Source: Balanoglossus misakiensis
Taxonomy: Eukaryota; Hemichordata
DNA: 64,000 nucleotides
NCBI GenBank assembly: GCA_040954595.2
Contig: CM082577.2
Location: forward strand, 18,786,001-18,850,000
Reading direction: 5' to 3'
The notes under the pieces were generated by a model. It searched no databases, had not been told where the DNA came from, and was given only the letters and a program-made list of their open reading frames with translations. Made by a program: the position numbers and the translations under genes. Positions 1 through 11,700 of this stretch are shown in pieces (position 1 is the stretch's first letter; every line of letters starts with the position of its first letter).

Positions 1-360
1 TCCCGTACACTTCAACTGGACTACCAACCACCTCGACAGGGTCGGATCGCCTGGAATAGTTGTCAGTGAACACCCTCTCACATGTACATTGACTCAGCGC
101 AACACCAGCCGGAATGGTTAACAAGAACAACGGATTTATGTGTATTTCGACTGTGTTACAAACTTTCACGTCTGCCCAGTTCGGAGGTGGAAACCCAAGA
201 GAGCGAGAATGAGGTGTATCCCCAGCAAAAGTAGCCCGCCCCAACTATTACCCAATCAGCACGAATGTGAAGTTCACGTGATATAGTCCGGCCAATCACA
301 GTTCCAGCCTGCTTCCTGATAGGCTCAAGCAGCGGTAACTTTGCAAGGTTTTCCATGACA
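1..360 (-). repeat. gypsy2 5' LTR (partial, cut by window start)
   Basis: Matches the 368-bp LTR at 23460-23827 minus its first 8 bases. It belongs to a gypsy2 copy that lies mostly upstream of the window. On the minus strand it starts TGTCATGG (plus 353-360). The last 114 bp (247-360) recur as the truncated 3' LTR of gypsy2 at 17382-17495. Confidence 0.7.
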
Positions 361-581
361 TTATTGTGATATATAGGTGAGAAATATATTGGAAAATGTC
401 TTCATAACAAAAATATGTCATGAAATTATTGACTAGCAAGAACCATGTGTATATGTATGGCCAAGGGGAAATTTTTAACTTCTAGTTCTGAACATTAACG
501 TTATTGCTCAGGCTACTGTAACCACATTCAAATAATACATACAATTTTCTGTTGCACCAGTGCTTTGACCTTACAGTAATT
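191..581. repeat. 391-bp direct repeat, left copy (unit A)
   Basis: Gap-free match to 2551-2941 with a few substitutions. The first 170 bp are the outer part of the gypsy2 LTR. The remaining 221 bp (361-581) are the AT-rich flank that also begins blocks R1 and R2. The pair brackets the DIRS-like gag and so imitates an LTR element. I see no TG..CA ends or target duplication. Confidence 0.85.
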
Positions 582-592
582 CTACCTCACGA

Positions 593-600
593 TGACGTCA
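593..600. promoter_or_regulatory. CRE-type octamer TGACGTCA upstream of DIRS gag
   Basis: A perfect CREB/ATF palindrome in the 582-747 leader, about 240 bp before the first gag ATG. The same octamer is at 1102, 4837, 7736, 16719 and 16941 in unit A. Function is inferred from the motif only. Confidence 0.35.
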
Positions 601-834
601 GTCAGGGATCCCGTGAGATTGCACAAATCTCCCATGATTCAGTGCGCATTCTACCCTTTTCAGTCTAGGCGTACTTTATCGGGGGTCCCCAAAAATTTGG
701 GATTTCGCCGGAATTATTTACACTTTAAGTGAACCAACTTCACGAGTGTGAAGATCGAAAATATTCAATCATTATACCTCAAAGAAATCTGTGAAAATTT
801 CACACATAAAGCCGAAAACGGCAAAACAGACGGC

Positions 835-2398
835 ATGGCGAAGACCGCCAACAGTGCGAATGAACTGTCTGCACTCGAGTTGGACGCTGACGCTGCTGTG
901 AGACCCTTATCAAGAGACTCCTCTCGTGCTATGACCAGAACCAATACTGTAGCTGGCAAAAGTAGGAAATCCGATAAGCCAACACAAGTTTCACGTGCAG
1001 ATCGCAGACAAGAGATGATTAATATTACGTCCACTCGCAAGAACTCGAACTCTGAGGATCAAACAAATATGGCGCCTGTTCCATACAGCGCTGATTAATG
1101 GTGACGTCATCGTCCCCGTCCAGACACAGAAGCCCGCGCCGGGGTTGCTGGACGGTACTGATAGAAATCACGTACCGATGGTTGCGGACATTCCGCTAAC
1201 AACAGTGACGACGTCAAACGAAAATGCAAACCACGATTTGACTACAATTTTAGGTCACTTTTCGGCTATGCAACAACAATCCATGCAAGCCTTTGCACAG
1301 GTCATGTCCGATACTATGCACAAGACATTAGCCGAAGCCCTAACAGATGGCAATCGCAAACGTCCCGCTGGGCCAGGGAATGAAAATCATGACAGAAACA
1401 TTGGAGGTAAGAGACCAAAAATTCCAATCAGCGGAGATGAACACGAGATTCAAAGACTTTCAGTTTTGGCAAATGAATATGATGGGACTAATCACGAAGT
1501 GGAAAGCGTATCGGCCCATTCAAACGCTGAGGAAGATATCGATACAATAGTATCAAACATGATCGAATCGGAAATTCAGCAGACAACACAGTTGCAACAG
1601 GATGTAACTGCTGATACAGGGGATGAAACCGACAACGAAAGTGCATCGGTTGGGCTGGGACAAGCCTCAGATAACTGGCTCAGTGACCTTGCCCAAGAAC
1701 TTGATTTGGAGGACAACAAATTTGGGCCTCCAGTTGTAACAAAATTGGCTGAAATAGCCAACAAAATGATGACGACACCCCTGGGGAAAGATTGCTTGAA
1801 GGAGAAATTTAAGCAATACTATGCGCCTGAGAATTGTGACAAAGTCGTGGTGGCCAAAGTCAACAAAGAAATCTGGTACAAAGTAAAACCAGAAACAAGG
1901 TCTCGTGACATTAAGTTACAGGCTGTGCAAAAGTGCATGATCAAAGCCATGATACCAGTATTGCAAATAACTGATGGTTTACTTCACGCCAAGAAATCAG
2001 TTACAAAGGTCGATGTTTCCAAAACTGTGAAGCAGCTCACAGATTCCCTTGCCTTCTTGGGTCAAGGATGTTGGGAGATAAACCAAAGACGTAGAGCCAT
2101 GATAAGGCCTGACCTTAATCGCCAATATCAGCAACTCTGCTCCAAACAAGTACCACTGACAACATTCCTCTTCGGAGATGATCTTGCAAAGCAAGTGAAT
2201 GACATCAAAACCACCAACCGGGTTAGCTCCAAGTTGTCAGGCAACCACAAATATAAAACTGTACAAGGCTATGGTCGTGGTGGCGGTTTCCGGGGCAACT
2301 ACCAAAATGCAAGAGGAAAAAACTCTTACCCCTTCCGCAGAAAGCAGCAACATCATAATGCTCCCTTGTGGAAGAAAGGGACAGAGGGCCAAAAGTAG
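835..2398 (+). pseudogene. DIRS-like Gag, frameshifted (unit A)
   Basis: Same protein as the open copy at 24302-25867. The frame is lost because the unit B sequence GATGCTAACGG reads GATTAATGG here, a net loss of 2 nt that creates TAA at 1096-1098. The rest of the frame is open from about 1145 to 2398. The first ATG is at 835, and the frame is open back to a TGA just before 730. The acidic middle, the conserved core (W, PENC and RSRD motifs) and the Gly/Arg-rich tail are intact after the break. Product: RNA-binding structural protein of a tyrosine-recombinase retroelement, by family resemblance recalled without a search. Confidence 0.75.
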
Positions 2399-2403
2399 TG
2401 GAC

Positions 2404-2505
2404 ATGCCCCAGGTTAGTGATGAAGGTGAGCACAAATACACAGAAAACGTGCCAGTCAAGCCATTTGAGGCAGGTGCACTGAGACAATATGTAAATAAAT
2501 TTTGA
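2404..2505 (+). pseudogene. Start of the second DIRS ORF, truncated (unit A)
   Basis: A 33-codon ATG frame starts 6 nt after the gag stop and ends at TGA 2503-2505. DIRS elements place the RT-RNase H-recombinase frame here. The segment around residues 24-33 (GALRQYVNKF) and the in-frame continuation PWYKVAKL resemble the usual start of DIRS RT. Homology is lost at 2551, where the second 391-bp repeat begins. No RT, recombinase or methyltransferase follows. Confidence 0.3.
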
Positions 2506-2550
2506 CCATGGTACAAGGTTGCGAAATTGAATTTGTGAAATCACCATGGC

Positions 2551-2941
2551 AAACCCAAGAGAGCGAGAATGAGGTGTATCCCCAGCAAAAGTAGCCCGCC
2601 CCAACTATTACCCAATCAGCACGAATGTGAAGTTCACGTGATATAGTCCGGCCAATCACAGTTCCAGCCTACTTCCTGATAGGCTCAAGCAGCGGTAACT
2701 TTGCAAGGTTTTCCATGACATTATTGTGATATATAGGTGAGAAATATATTGGAAAATGTCTTCATTACAAAAATATGTCATGAAATTATTGACTAGCAAG
2801 AACCATGTGTATATGTATGGCCAAGGGGAAATTTTTAACTTCTAGTTCTGAACATTAACGTTATTGCGCAGGCTACTGTAACCACATTCAAATAATACAT
2901 ACAATTTTCTGTTGCACCAGTGCTTTGACCTTACAGTAATT
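2551..2941. repeat. 391-bp direct repeat, right copy (unit A)
   Basis: Matches 191-581 without indels. It begins exactly where the DIRS remnant ends and runs on into block R1. It has CCTACTT where the left copy has CCTGCTT, a variant shared with the truncated 3' LTR of gypsy2. Confidence 0.85.
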
Positions 2942-3491
2942 AATTACTACTACACAGGTCAGGAACACTGAGAAGGCGGCCTTAAATTATGCATTTACAT
3001 TTGAGGAATTTTTTGCCCATTTGTTATGATGTAACTTTCAATATTTCTTGTTGTAGTATGAAATTTTCAATGTCAAAAAGTGATCAGACAACACCTGTAG
3101 CTAAATATCTATTTGGTATTGGTACATTTCGGATATATCTAAATTGTACCAATTTTAGTCTAGAAATATGTATACCTTAGGTAGCTTTTGTTTTCAAACA
3201 AATGGTTCATAAGGTATACCATATTTATGGTTAATTTGGTATACCTATTTATGGCAAAACGACAAAATCCAAGATTTTTTTTCCAACCGAATGAGGCATT
3301 TCAGGAATACCTAAATAGTACCTTTTCAATCGAAAAAGTATATATTTGGTATACTAATTAGTTAATTTAAAGACCAAATATGGACTACCTAAGATAGCCC
3401 TTTTTTAAAACAATAGGTACATTTTAAGTATACCTAAATAGTACCTATTTAGTCCGGGAAAGTATACCTTAGGTATATTTCTAGTGTACTA

Positions 3492-3796
3492 GAATTTCGT
3501 AAGGGTGTTCCTGCACACCACCCTATTGCTGCACAGTTCCTGCACAGGCTACCCTATTGCTGCACAGTTCCTGCACACAGGCCATCTTACTACTGCACAG
3601 TTCTTGCAGACTGTCCTATTCCTGCACAGTTACCGCTTGCCTTGTTCCTGCACTAGTGCAGCAACACCTCATTTGCATGCGAAAAGTCGCCTTGCAGCAG
3701 AGCTGCAGCAACTTTCTATTGCACCGGTGCTGCAACCTTGTGGTATTGCTACTGCACCAGTGCAGCAACACTGTGCAGGAGGCCTTAAATTTTCAT
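3492..3796. repeat. TGCA-rich foldback repeat (R1, unit A)
   Basis: The left end (GAATTTCGTAAGG...TCCTGCACA...TTGCTGCAC) is the approximate inverse of the right end (GTGCAGCAACACTGTGCAGGAGGCCTTAAATTTTC). The middle repeats TGCACAGTTCCTGCAC. The overlapping short ORFs, rich in Cys, His and Leu, are by-products of this composition. Confidence 0.6.
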
Positions 3797-4012
3797 AAGG
3801 GCTATAGGTATGCACATAATTAATGATGTTTGAATATGGTACTAGAAATGTACAGTACACTGATACACTGATCAGCTGACCTTTTGTTTACGCATACGCC
3901 ATTGCTCCGTTCTCGATCTGTCCCAGAGTCTGAATTTTTCGCACCTATAGATTTTAAAGATTTTTGAAGTCTGCAAATTCACTGGCATTGACAAAACTAT
4001 AACATAATAAGT

Positions 4013-4109
4013 ATAATGTACGCCCCATAATGTACTTGGCATTCGCCTCGCACATTAGGTTGCACAATGTGTGCTTTCGTCCATTATGGGTCTTCGGGGC
4101 GTACATTAT
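4013..4109. mobile_element. 97-bp palindromic MITE (R1, unit A)
   Basis: Perfect 14-bp terminal inverted repeats: ATAATGTACGCCCC at 4013-4026 and its reverse complement at 4096-4109. A second inner pair (CATAATG / CATTATG) makes most of it foldable. No coding capacity and no clear target duplication. Confidence 0.65.
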
Positions 4110-4262
<153 letters not shown>

Positions 4263-4597
4263 CTATGGTTTGGTCTTGGTCACAACCTTAAAATACCATG
4301 GAATCATAGAACAATGAACTCACTGTGTTGTAATGTCCATTTTCTCTTTTGGTGATTTTTTTATCAAAGTGTCACACACCCCAGCATGCAAGAAATTTCT
4401 CCATATATATACTGCTATCGCAGCAAAACATACCACTACTTTTGAAGTACTAGTATAATAACATAGACAGTTACCTACCTGGTCAGACTAGGCAGTCAAT
4501 CCAGGCATATGACTGTGTTGTTCATCTGGGCAAGTTAAGGACTGATTTCATCCATCTGCAGGATGTGAGTGGCTCTCTTAATAGCTCTCTGTTGTAG

Positions 4598-4764
4598 GGA
4601 ATGAAGCTGTTGAGGGTAAAGTAGAGAACACAAGTGATTTGGCTTACAGACTGACCAACACAGACGTGGACAAGGGTGTTATGTCCATGAAAATCTACCT
4701 AAATATGTACATTCGCAATGGCAGAATTCATGAATGTTCCTGCAAACATCTTCAAAGAGCTCCA
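4598..4764 (+). other. Exon-like segment after a candidate acceptor (R1)
   Basis: Starts after the pyrimidine-rich CTCTCTGTTGTAG acceptor. The open frame includes LAYRLTNTDVDKGVMSMK and ends in HECSCKHLQRA. The copy in R2 runs on to a natural TGA. Here it is cut by the piggyBac insertion at TTAA. Not recognised. Joining to the upstream exon-like piece would need a phase change, so an exon may be missing. Confidence 0.3.
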
Positions 4765-4768
4765 TTAA

Positions 4769-5655
4769 CCCTTTGAACATCGCTCGGAGGTTTACCGCCG
4801 CAGGATGACCTTTTGACCCATAATTTTTCAATATGCTGACGTCAAGGCATTTTCCCGCCGACATTGTAAATCCAGCCATATGAAAGCAAGTTAAAAAGCT
4901 AGGGGACCCTAATGTGACCTTCCAAATGACTTGAAATTGATTCCTATGCGAGCGACTACATAAAAAATAGTGATATCCAAGCAGCGATTTTTAGCGAAAG
5001 TTGACAGAGATTTAAAAATGGCGACCCGACGATAGTTACGCATTGATCCATTGCAAGATGAGGATGCTTTCTGGGCTCATTTTGACCGAGTACTAGTAGA
5101 TAGTAGCTCAGAAAGTGAAGATGAAGAACAAGACCAGCCTGACATCGTTATGGACCAAGATGGTGACCCCAACCGCGCGAACGATGAAGAAGAATTTGAG
5201 CCAGAGCCCGCGATCCAGCCACCCCCACCAGTTCGGCAACGAGTGAGAAGACTGCCCCGAGCCCGCGAAGTAAACCCACCACCTATGATATGGCAGGGCA
5301 TCATAATAAACGGTAGGCAGGCTCCTATTTATAATCAACGACGTGGACCGACAAGACAAATGCCAACTGACAGTACACCATTAGATTATTTTCGGACATA
5401 AAGTCATCGTCATCGTCGTGTCGTGTCACAATCATTATTTTGGACATATGCTTACTGTGTGATGAAAGGTGAGAGCGCAGTCAAAAGGTCGGGCTGAATA
5501 ATACAGAGACTCTGAAAATATTGTACCTTATTCTTATCAAACATGTTGATGGATATTTTGACAATTGTGACATGTGAACATTTACAAAAAAATGAAATAA
5601 ATTTGCTTCAAACTCATTGGCAAAACAAGGACATGGAGTTGTTGTATATTTGTTA
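4769..5655 (+). mobile_element. piggyBac-type remnant, copy 1 (unit A)
   Basis: TTAA at 4765-4768 is followed by CCCTTTGAAC, the terminal repeat style of piggyBac elements. GTCAAAAGG near 5481 is the inverse of a subterminal CCTTTTGAC near 4808. The right terminal repeat with its TTAA is missing, and the sequence passes into block R2 at about 5656. It encodes only the transposase N-terminus. 5402-5655 is AT-rich with no other feature. Confidence 0.75.
5018..5401 (+). pseudogene. piggyBac transposase N-terminus (copy 1, unit A)
   Basis: ATG at 5018 is followed five codons later by an in-frame TAG (5033-5035), then an open frame to TAA at 5401. Features: an acidic Ser/Asp/Glu stretch, a Pro run, a basic RQRVRRLPRAR segment, and a C-terminal PLDYFRT. 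The last is the motif at which piggyBac DDE transposase domains begin. The catalytic Asp triad and the C-terminal cysteine-rich finger are absent, so the fragment cannot transpose. Assignment rests on the TTAA/CCCTTTG end plus this N-terminal pattern. Confidence 0.65.
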
Positions 5656-6829
5656 TTATTGAGATATATAGGTGAGCAATATATTGGAAAATATCTTCAT
5701 TACAAAAATATGTCGTGAAATTATTGACTAGCAAGAACCATGTGTATATGTATGGCCAAGGAGAAATTTTTAACTTCTAGTTCTGAACATTAACGTTATT
5801 GCGCAGGCTACTGTAACCACATTCAAATAATACACACAATTTTCTGTTGCACCAGTGCTTTGACCTTACAGTAATTAATTATTACTACACAGGTCAGGAA
5901 CACTGAGAAGGCGGTCTTAAATTATGCATTTGGTATTGGTACATTTCGGATATATCTAAATTGTACCAATTTTAGTCTAGAAATATGTATACCTTAGGTA
6001 GCTTTTGTTTTCAAACAAATGGTTCATTAGGTATACCTAAATTATGGTTCATTGGGTATACCTATTTATGGCAAAACGACCAAATCCAAGATTTTTTTTA
6101 AACCGAAAGAGGCATTTCAGGAATACCTAAATAGTACCTTTTCAATCGAAAAAGTAAACTTTTGGTATACCAATTAGTAAATTTAAAGACCAAATCTGGA
6201 CTACCTAAGGTAGCCCTTTTTTAAAGCAATACGTACATTTTAAGTATACCTAAATAGTACCTATTTAGTCCGGGAAAGTATACCTTAGGTATATTTCTAG
6301 TGTACCAGAATTTCGTAAGGGTGTTCCTGCACACCACCCTATTGCTGCACAGTTCCTGCACAGGCCACCCTATTGCTGCACAGTTCCTGCACACAGGCCA
6401 TCTTACTACTGCACAGTTCTTGCAGACTGTCCTATTCCTGCACAGTTACCGCTTGCCTTGTTCCTGCACTAGTGCAGCAACACCTCATTTGCATGCGAAA
6501 AAGTCGCCTTGCAGCAGAGCTGCAGCAACTTTCTATTGCAACGGTGCTGCAACCTTGTGGTATTGCTACTGCACCAGTGCAGCAACACTGTGCAGGAGGC
6601 CTTAAATTTTCATAAGGGCTATAGGTATGCACATAATTAACGATGTTTGAATATGATACTAGAAATGTACAGTACACTGATACACTGATCAGCTGACCTT
6701 TTGTTTACGCATACGCCATTGCTCCGTTCTCGATCTGTCTCAGAGTCTGAATTTTTCGCACCTATAGATTATAAAGATTTTTGAAGTCTGCAAATTCACT
6801 GGCATTGACAAAACTATAACATAATAAGT

Positions 6830-6926
6830 ATAATGTACGCCCCATAATGTACTCGGCATTCGCCTCGCACATTATGTTGCACAATGTGTGCTTTCGTCCA
6901 TTATGGGTCTTCGGGGCATACATTAT
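6830..6926. mobile_element. 97-bp palindromic MITE (R2, unit A)
   Basis: Same element as 4013-4109. The right terminal repeat reads GGGGCATACATTAT, one change from perfect. Confidence 0.6.
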
Positions 6927-7085
<159 letters not shown>

Positions 7086-7420
7086 CTATGGTTTGGTCTT
7101 GGTCACAACCTTAAAATACCATGGAATCATAGAACAATGAACTGACTGAGTTGTAATGTCAATTTTCTCTTTTGGTGATTTTTTTATCAAAGTGTCACAC
7201 ACCGCAGCATGCAAGAAATTTCTCAATATATATACTGCTATCGCAGCAAAACTTACCACTACTTTTGAAGTACTAGTATAATAACATAGACAGTTACCTA
7301 CCTGGTCAGACTAGGCAGTCAATCCAGGCATATGACTGTGTTGTTCATCTGGGCTAGTTAAGGACTGATTTCATCCATCTGCAGGATGTGAGTGGCTCTC
7401 TTAATAGCTCTCTGTTGTAG

Positions 7421-7602
7421 GGAATGAAGCTGTTGAGGGTAAAGTAGAGAACACAAGTGATTTGGCTTACAGACTGACCAACACAGACGTGGACAAGGGT
7501 GTTATGTCCATGAAAATCTACCTAAATATGTACATTCGCAATGTCAGAATTCATGAATGTTCCTGCAAACATCTTCAAAGAGCTACCTTGACTACCCAGT
7601 GA
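7421..7602 (+). other. Terminal exon-like segment (R2, unit A)
   Basis: As at 4598, but complete on the right. After the TAG acceptor the frame continues through HECSCKHLQRA to LTTQ and TGA at 7600-7602, three bases before the TTAA that bounds the next transposon. Not recognised. Confidence 0.35.
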
Positions 7603-7830
7603 CATTAAAGAGGAACGACACCCACAATTTTGGGCTTCAAAGTACAAACCGGGTGTCAAAAACGGCAACGTTCCGATGGGTTAATTCACTTTCACTTCCT
7701 GCGCAAGCAGAAGACGCGAGTTGAAAATACTACAGTGACGTCAGCAACTTGCGTAGCAGTCAACGCGTAGCACTCTTACACATTCGACGTGTCATTTCCA
7801 ATAAACAGACACATTTTGCGCGGATCTGAC

Positions 7831-8031
7831 ATGGCGAAATGTCAAGTTCATGATTTTAAAAACATATTCGGAAAATCGACGGGGATAAGTTTCTTTCAAA
7901 GGCAATGCTCTACGTGTATTGTATTTGTCAATGCGTGCAGACATAGACCCTGCAATGTCCACGATGCCATGCATGTCGACGTTTATGAACAAACCGTAAG
8001 GCCTATACAAAGTTGTTCTAACTGCCGCTGA
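7831..8031 (+). pseudogene. THAP-like zinc-finger fragment
   Basis: A 66-codon ATG frame. The start MAKCQ...FKNIFGKSTGISFF follows the THAP pattern (Met, Cys, Asn, Gly-Lys, Ile-Ser-Phe), but the second zinc Cys is Phe and no AVPTIF-like end follows. THAP domains occur in P-element and some TTAA-type transposases. No catalytic domain follows. Could be chance. Confidence 0.3.
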
Positions 8032-8092
8032 TAATAATAAACGTACCGTTTTAAATCTTTCCTGCACGTTTTTTGGTACACGTATTTGGGTT

Positions 8093-8734
8093 TGTCACGG
8101 TTGTCGCCGTTCATTCCAACATATTCACACCAAACAGGTTAAGGTTAACAAAGACATAGGCCTTACATTTAATAACTGAAATGGAACAAATACATGTCAG
8201 TTCCAACGTGTGTGGCCGGTCTGGCTACAGAGGTGAACTGCTAAATTACACACATGTATGGGAGTTCACCTCCAACAGAATACACCAAAATTCATGCAAG
8301 TGAAAAATATAGACATACAATTGGAAAATTGACGCAAGTTAAAGACACCAATTACTTGTGCTGAAATGAGTCGGTAGAATGCACCAAAATACAAAGCTTC
8401 AAGCAACAGGTAAGGTACAAGGAAACTAACCTGAAATGGAACAAATACATGTCAGTTCCAACGTGTGTGGCCGGTCTGGCTACAGAGGTGAACTGACCAA
8501 TTTTATGCACCATGTCCTTTTATATCAGCAATTACATCATAGTGCCAGATTAGCTTGTGTTCATTGGTCAAATGAAACTTCCAGGTGGTTTGCATATAAT
8601 TAAGATCAACCAATTGAAGGTAAGTACTATTACGTCATATGAATAATTGAATAACTAATTACTATAAGATACAGGTATAACATACATACAGATATACATG
8701 TATACAAATTCAATGGATCAACAAGGCCGTTACA
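8093..8734 (-). repeat. gypsy1 3' LTR (unit A)
   Basis: 642 bp, differing from 15522-16163 only in GGTTAAGG versus GGTTACGG as far as I can read. It contains an exact 65-bp direct repeat (8176-8240 and 8431-8495), a 10-bp hairpin stem GAGGTGAACT/AGTTCACCTC (8230-8272), and on the minus strand TATAAAAGG (8516-8524). The adjoining polypurine tract is short (AGGGGTGTG on the minus strand, 8735-8743). Confidence 0.95.
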
Positions 8735-8793
8735 CACACCCCTGCGAGGAGAAATGGCGTCCTCGTCATTTAAAGTAAGTTAAAGATATTTGA

Positions 8794-11700
8794 TTAATAG
8801 TGGCAATTAATAAATGGTATAGAAGATAAAGTCGTATGAGCAAACTGTTTTAGATTCCATTGTTCGGGACTATATCTATCTGGAGGTCGTCTCTGTCGTG
8901 TAGGATAGCGTGGTTCAGGTTGAGTACTACTACTGGAGTCAGGACTGATGTTGGTTGTAGCAGGAGTGATACCATCTGGATCGCTCGATGACCAACCATC
9001 CGTACTTTGCAAAATATGATTCGAGAAATCTGAGGTAAGTACTTGAGAAGGTCCATCCGGATTAACCATACTTGTGGGGTTGTCCATCAGGGAACTTTCT
9101 CTTCTGGATGGGATGAATTCTGCAGCAGTAGGATTAAGAGCATTGTGTTCTGTTGGCAAGTTGATAGTTGACACGAATTGCAATTTACCAATGCCGTCAT
9201 CCTCTTCGTCCACTGCATCCTGGGTAGCATTGTTGATAACACCCGGTACACTCTGCTTAACATCACGCTGCGTCATCTTGGTGTTAACATCGTCATCCAG
9301 TTCGTCCGGAATTATTGGTATTGGGAGTAGCAAATTTCTATGTAGTGTCCGCTTCCTTCCACCCTTAACTTGTTTTTGTACCACGTATACTGGAATGTCT
9401 TCTATGGGCTGTGAAATCACTGTATATGGATCCTTTTCCCATTGGTCTGCCAATTTGTAATTGTCTTTAGGTCCTGTATTCTTCACCAACACAGTATCAC
9501 CAGGTTGTATTATGGCCACCTTCACTTTTCTATCATATGACTTCTTCTGCCGTTCACCAGACTTAACAGACCGTTCCGTTGCTACTTTATAGGCGTAATC
9601 CAACCGTTCGGCAAGTTTCGTCACATAATCTGAAACTGTTCCACCATATTCTAGGTTGGTCTGGTCTGCATGTCCAGATACATCTATAGGCAGTCTTGGT
9701 TCACGACCAAACATCAAAAAGAAAGGTGAATATCCGGTGCTTTCATGCTTTGTAGAATTATAGGCATGAACCATCGTATTGACATGTGAAGCCCATCTTG
9801 TTTTGTTGTCTTCATTCATAGTTCCAAGCATCTGTAATAACGTCTTATTAAATCGTTCGCACATTCCATTTCCCTGGGGGTGGTATGGAGTGGTCCTGGA
9901 CTTCTTAATATTTGCTATTCGGCAAAGTTCCTGAATTGTAGACGACTCAAAGTTTCGCCCCTGGTCACTGTGTAATCGTCCTGGGAACCCATAATGCAAA
10001 ATCAAATGTTCAAACAATGCTTTGGCAGTTGTTTTGGCAGACTGGTTCTTTGTAGGTACTGCTATAGCGTATCGAGTGAAATGGTCCGTCATCACTAATA
10101 TGTTGCTATATCCTTGATCTGGTGTTGGTATATGGAGAAAGTCGATGCACACCATTTCCATCGGTTGTGATGTGTGAATATTAACCAAGGGAGTTCTAGG
10201 TAAGGAAGTTGAACTTTTCCTGCGAATGCATGGTAAACAATGTTCCACTTTCTTTTGAACATCCATCGACATCCTAGGCCAGTAGAATCTTCGTCGTACC
10301 AGATCCAGGGTTTTATCTTGGCCAAAGTGTCCAAGTTTATCATGTAGTTCCTCCAGGACATCTTTTCTATGGTGTACTGGTAAGACAAGTTGCAAATATT
10401 GTATATCATCGATGAAGCATTTCCTGTATAGGACTCCATTCTTCAGAACAAGGCGTTTCCAATCTCGTATAAGTAGTCTGATATCTCCTGTATGATCTCT
10501 CATAAGTGGTTTGTGGTCCTTTTCAAGCTGATCAGTCACATACCGTATTGTTGAATCTTTGGACTGCTCCGTCTTCCAGAACACATCATCCCCACCTTGA
10601 ACTACTGCAGGTCTGTCCTCATCTGCTACCATTCCGAATGAAGTTACGTATGGACCTTCTGTTGCTCGACAAAGCGCCTGGACTACATCGGCTCCCAGAT
10701 TGGTTTCCGTCTCTGGATTCTCTCTATTCCATGGAATCCTAGACAAAGCGTCAGCCTCTATATTCTTCTTACCACTCCGGTAAACAATAGAGAAGTCGTA
10801 CAATGACAAGTCTGACAACCATCTGTGTCCCACCGCATCCAGTTTCGCAGAAGTTAACACATACGTCAAAGGGTTGTTGTCTGTAAACACAGTGAATTTG
10901 CTTCCATACAGGTAGTCGTTGAACTTCTTGGTGACGGCCCATTTCAGTGCCAAAAATTCTAATTTATGAGCTGGATAATTACTTTCAGACTTGGTGAGTC
11001 CTCTACTTGCATAGGCAATTACTCTGAGAATACCTTTCTGGCGTTGATACAGCACTGCTCCCAGACCTGTGGAACTTGCATCAGTATGTATTTCAAATGG
11101 AAGTGAGTAGTCAGCAAAGGCTAGTATTGGTGACGACATTAGGCTCTTCCTCAGAGTGTCGAAAGCTTGTTGTTCCTGTTGTCCCCACTGGAGTTTTTCA
11201 AATTTTCCCGCCTTATTCCTTGACTGACGTCCACACAGCAAGTCGTTAAGTGGCTTGGCAATATTACTGTAGCTTTGGATAAATCTCCTGTAATACCCTG
11301 CAAATCCAAGAAATCTTCTCAGTTCTGTTACAGTAGTGGGTATTGGCCATTCCTTCAGAGCTGCTACCTTGTCTGGGTCCGTTGTAATTCCGTCGGCTGA
11401 TACCACGTGTCCAAGATATTTCACCTTCTTCTGGAATAAAACACATTTCGTTGCCTTCAACTTTAATCCATGTGATGCCAGCCGCTGGAATACCCGCTCC
11501 AATCTATTGAGGTGGTCTTCAAAAGTCTTCGAAAATACTATGATGTCATCTAAATACACACAACATTCTCTGAACGCCAATTCTCCAAAACACTTCTCCA
11601 TGAGACGCTGGAAAGTTGCAGGTGCGTTGGTCAGACCCATAGACATACGGTTGAATTCAAATAAGCCGAAGTTTCCCACCGTGAAAGCTGTCTTCGCTTT

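Noticed and set aside
3505-3860. Overlapping small ORFs on both strands (also in R2 and in the other units)
   Set aside because: They follow the TGCA-repeat composition, overlap each other in several frames and lie in a foldback repeat.
5077-5359. Ser/Arg-rich minus-strand ORFs opposite the acidic piggyBac frame
   Set aside because: Antisense shadows of a GAA/GAT-rich coding segment.
8735-8793. An env-like third gene in gypsy1
   Set aside because: Only 59 bp separate pol from the 3' LTR.
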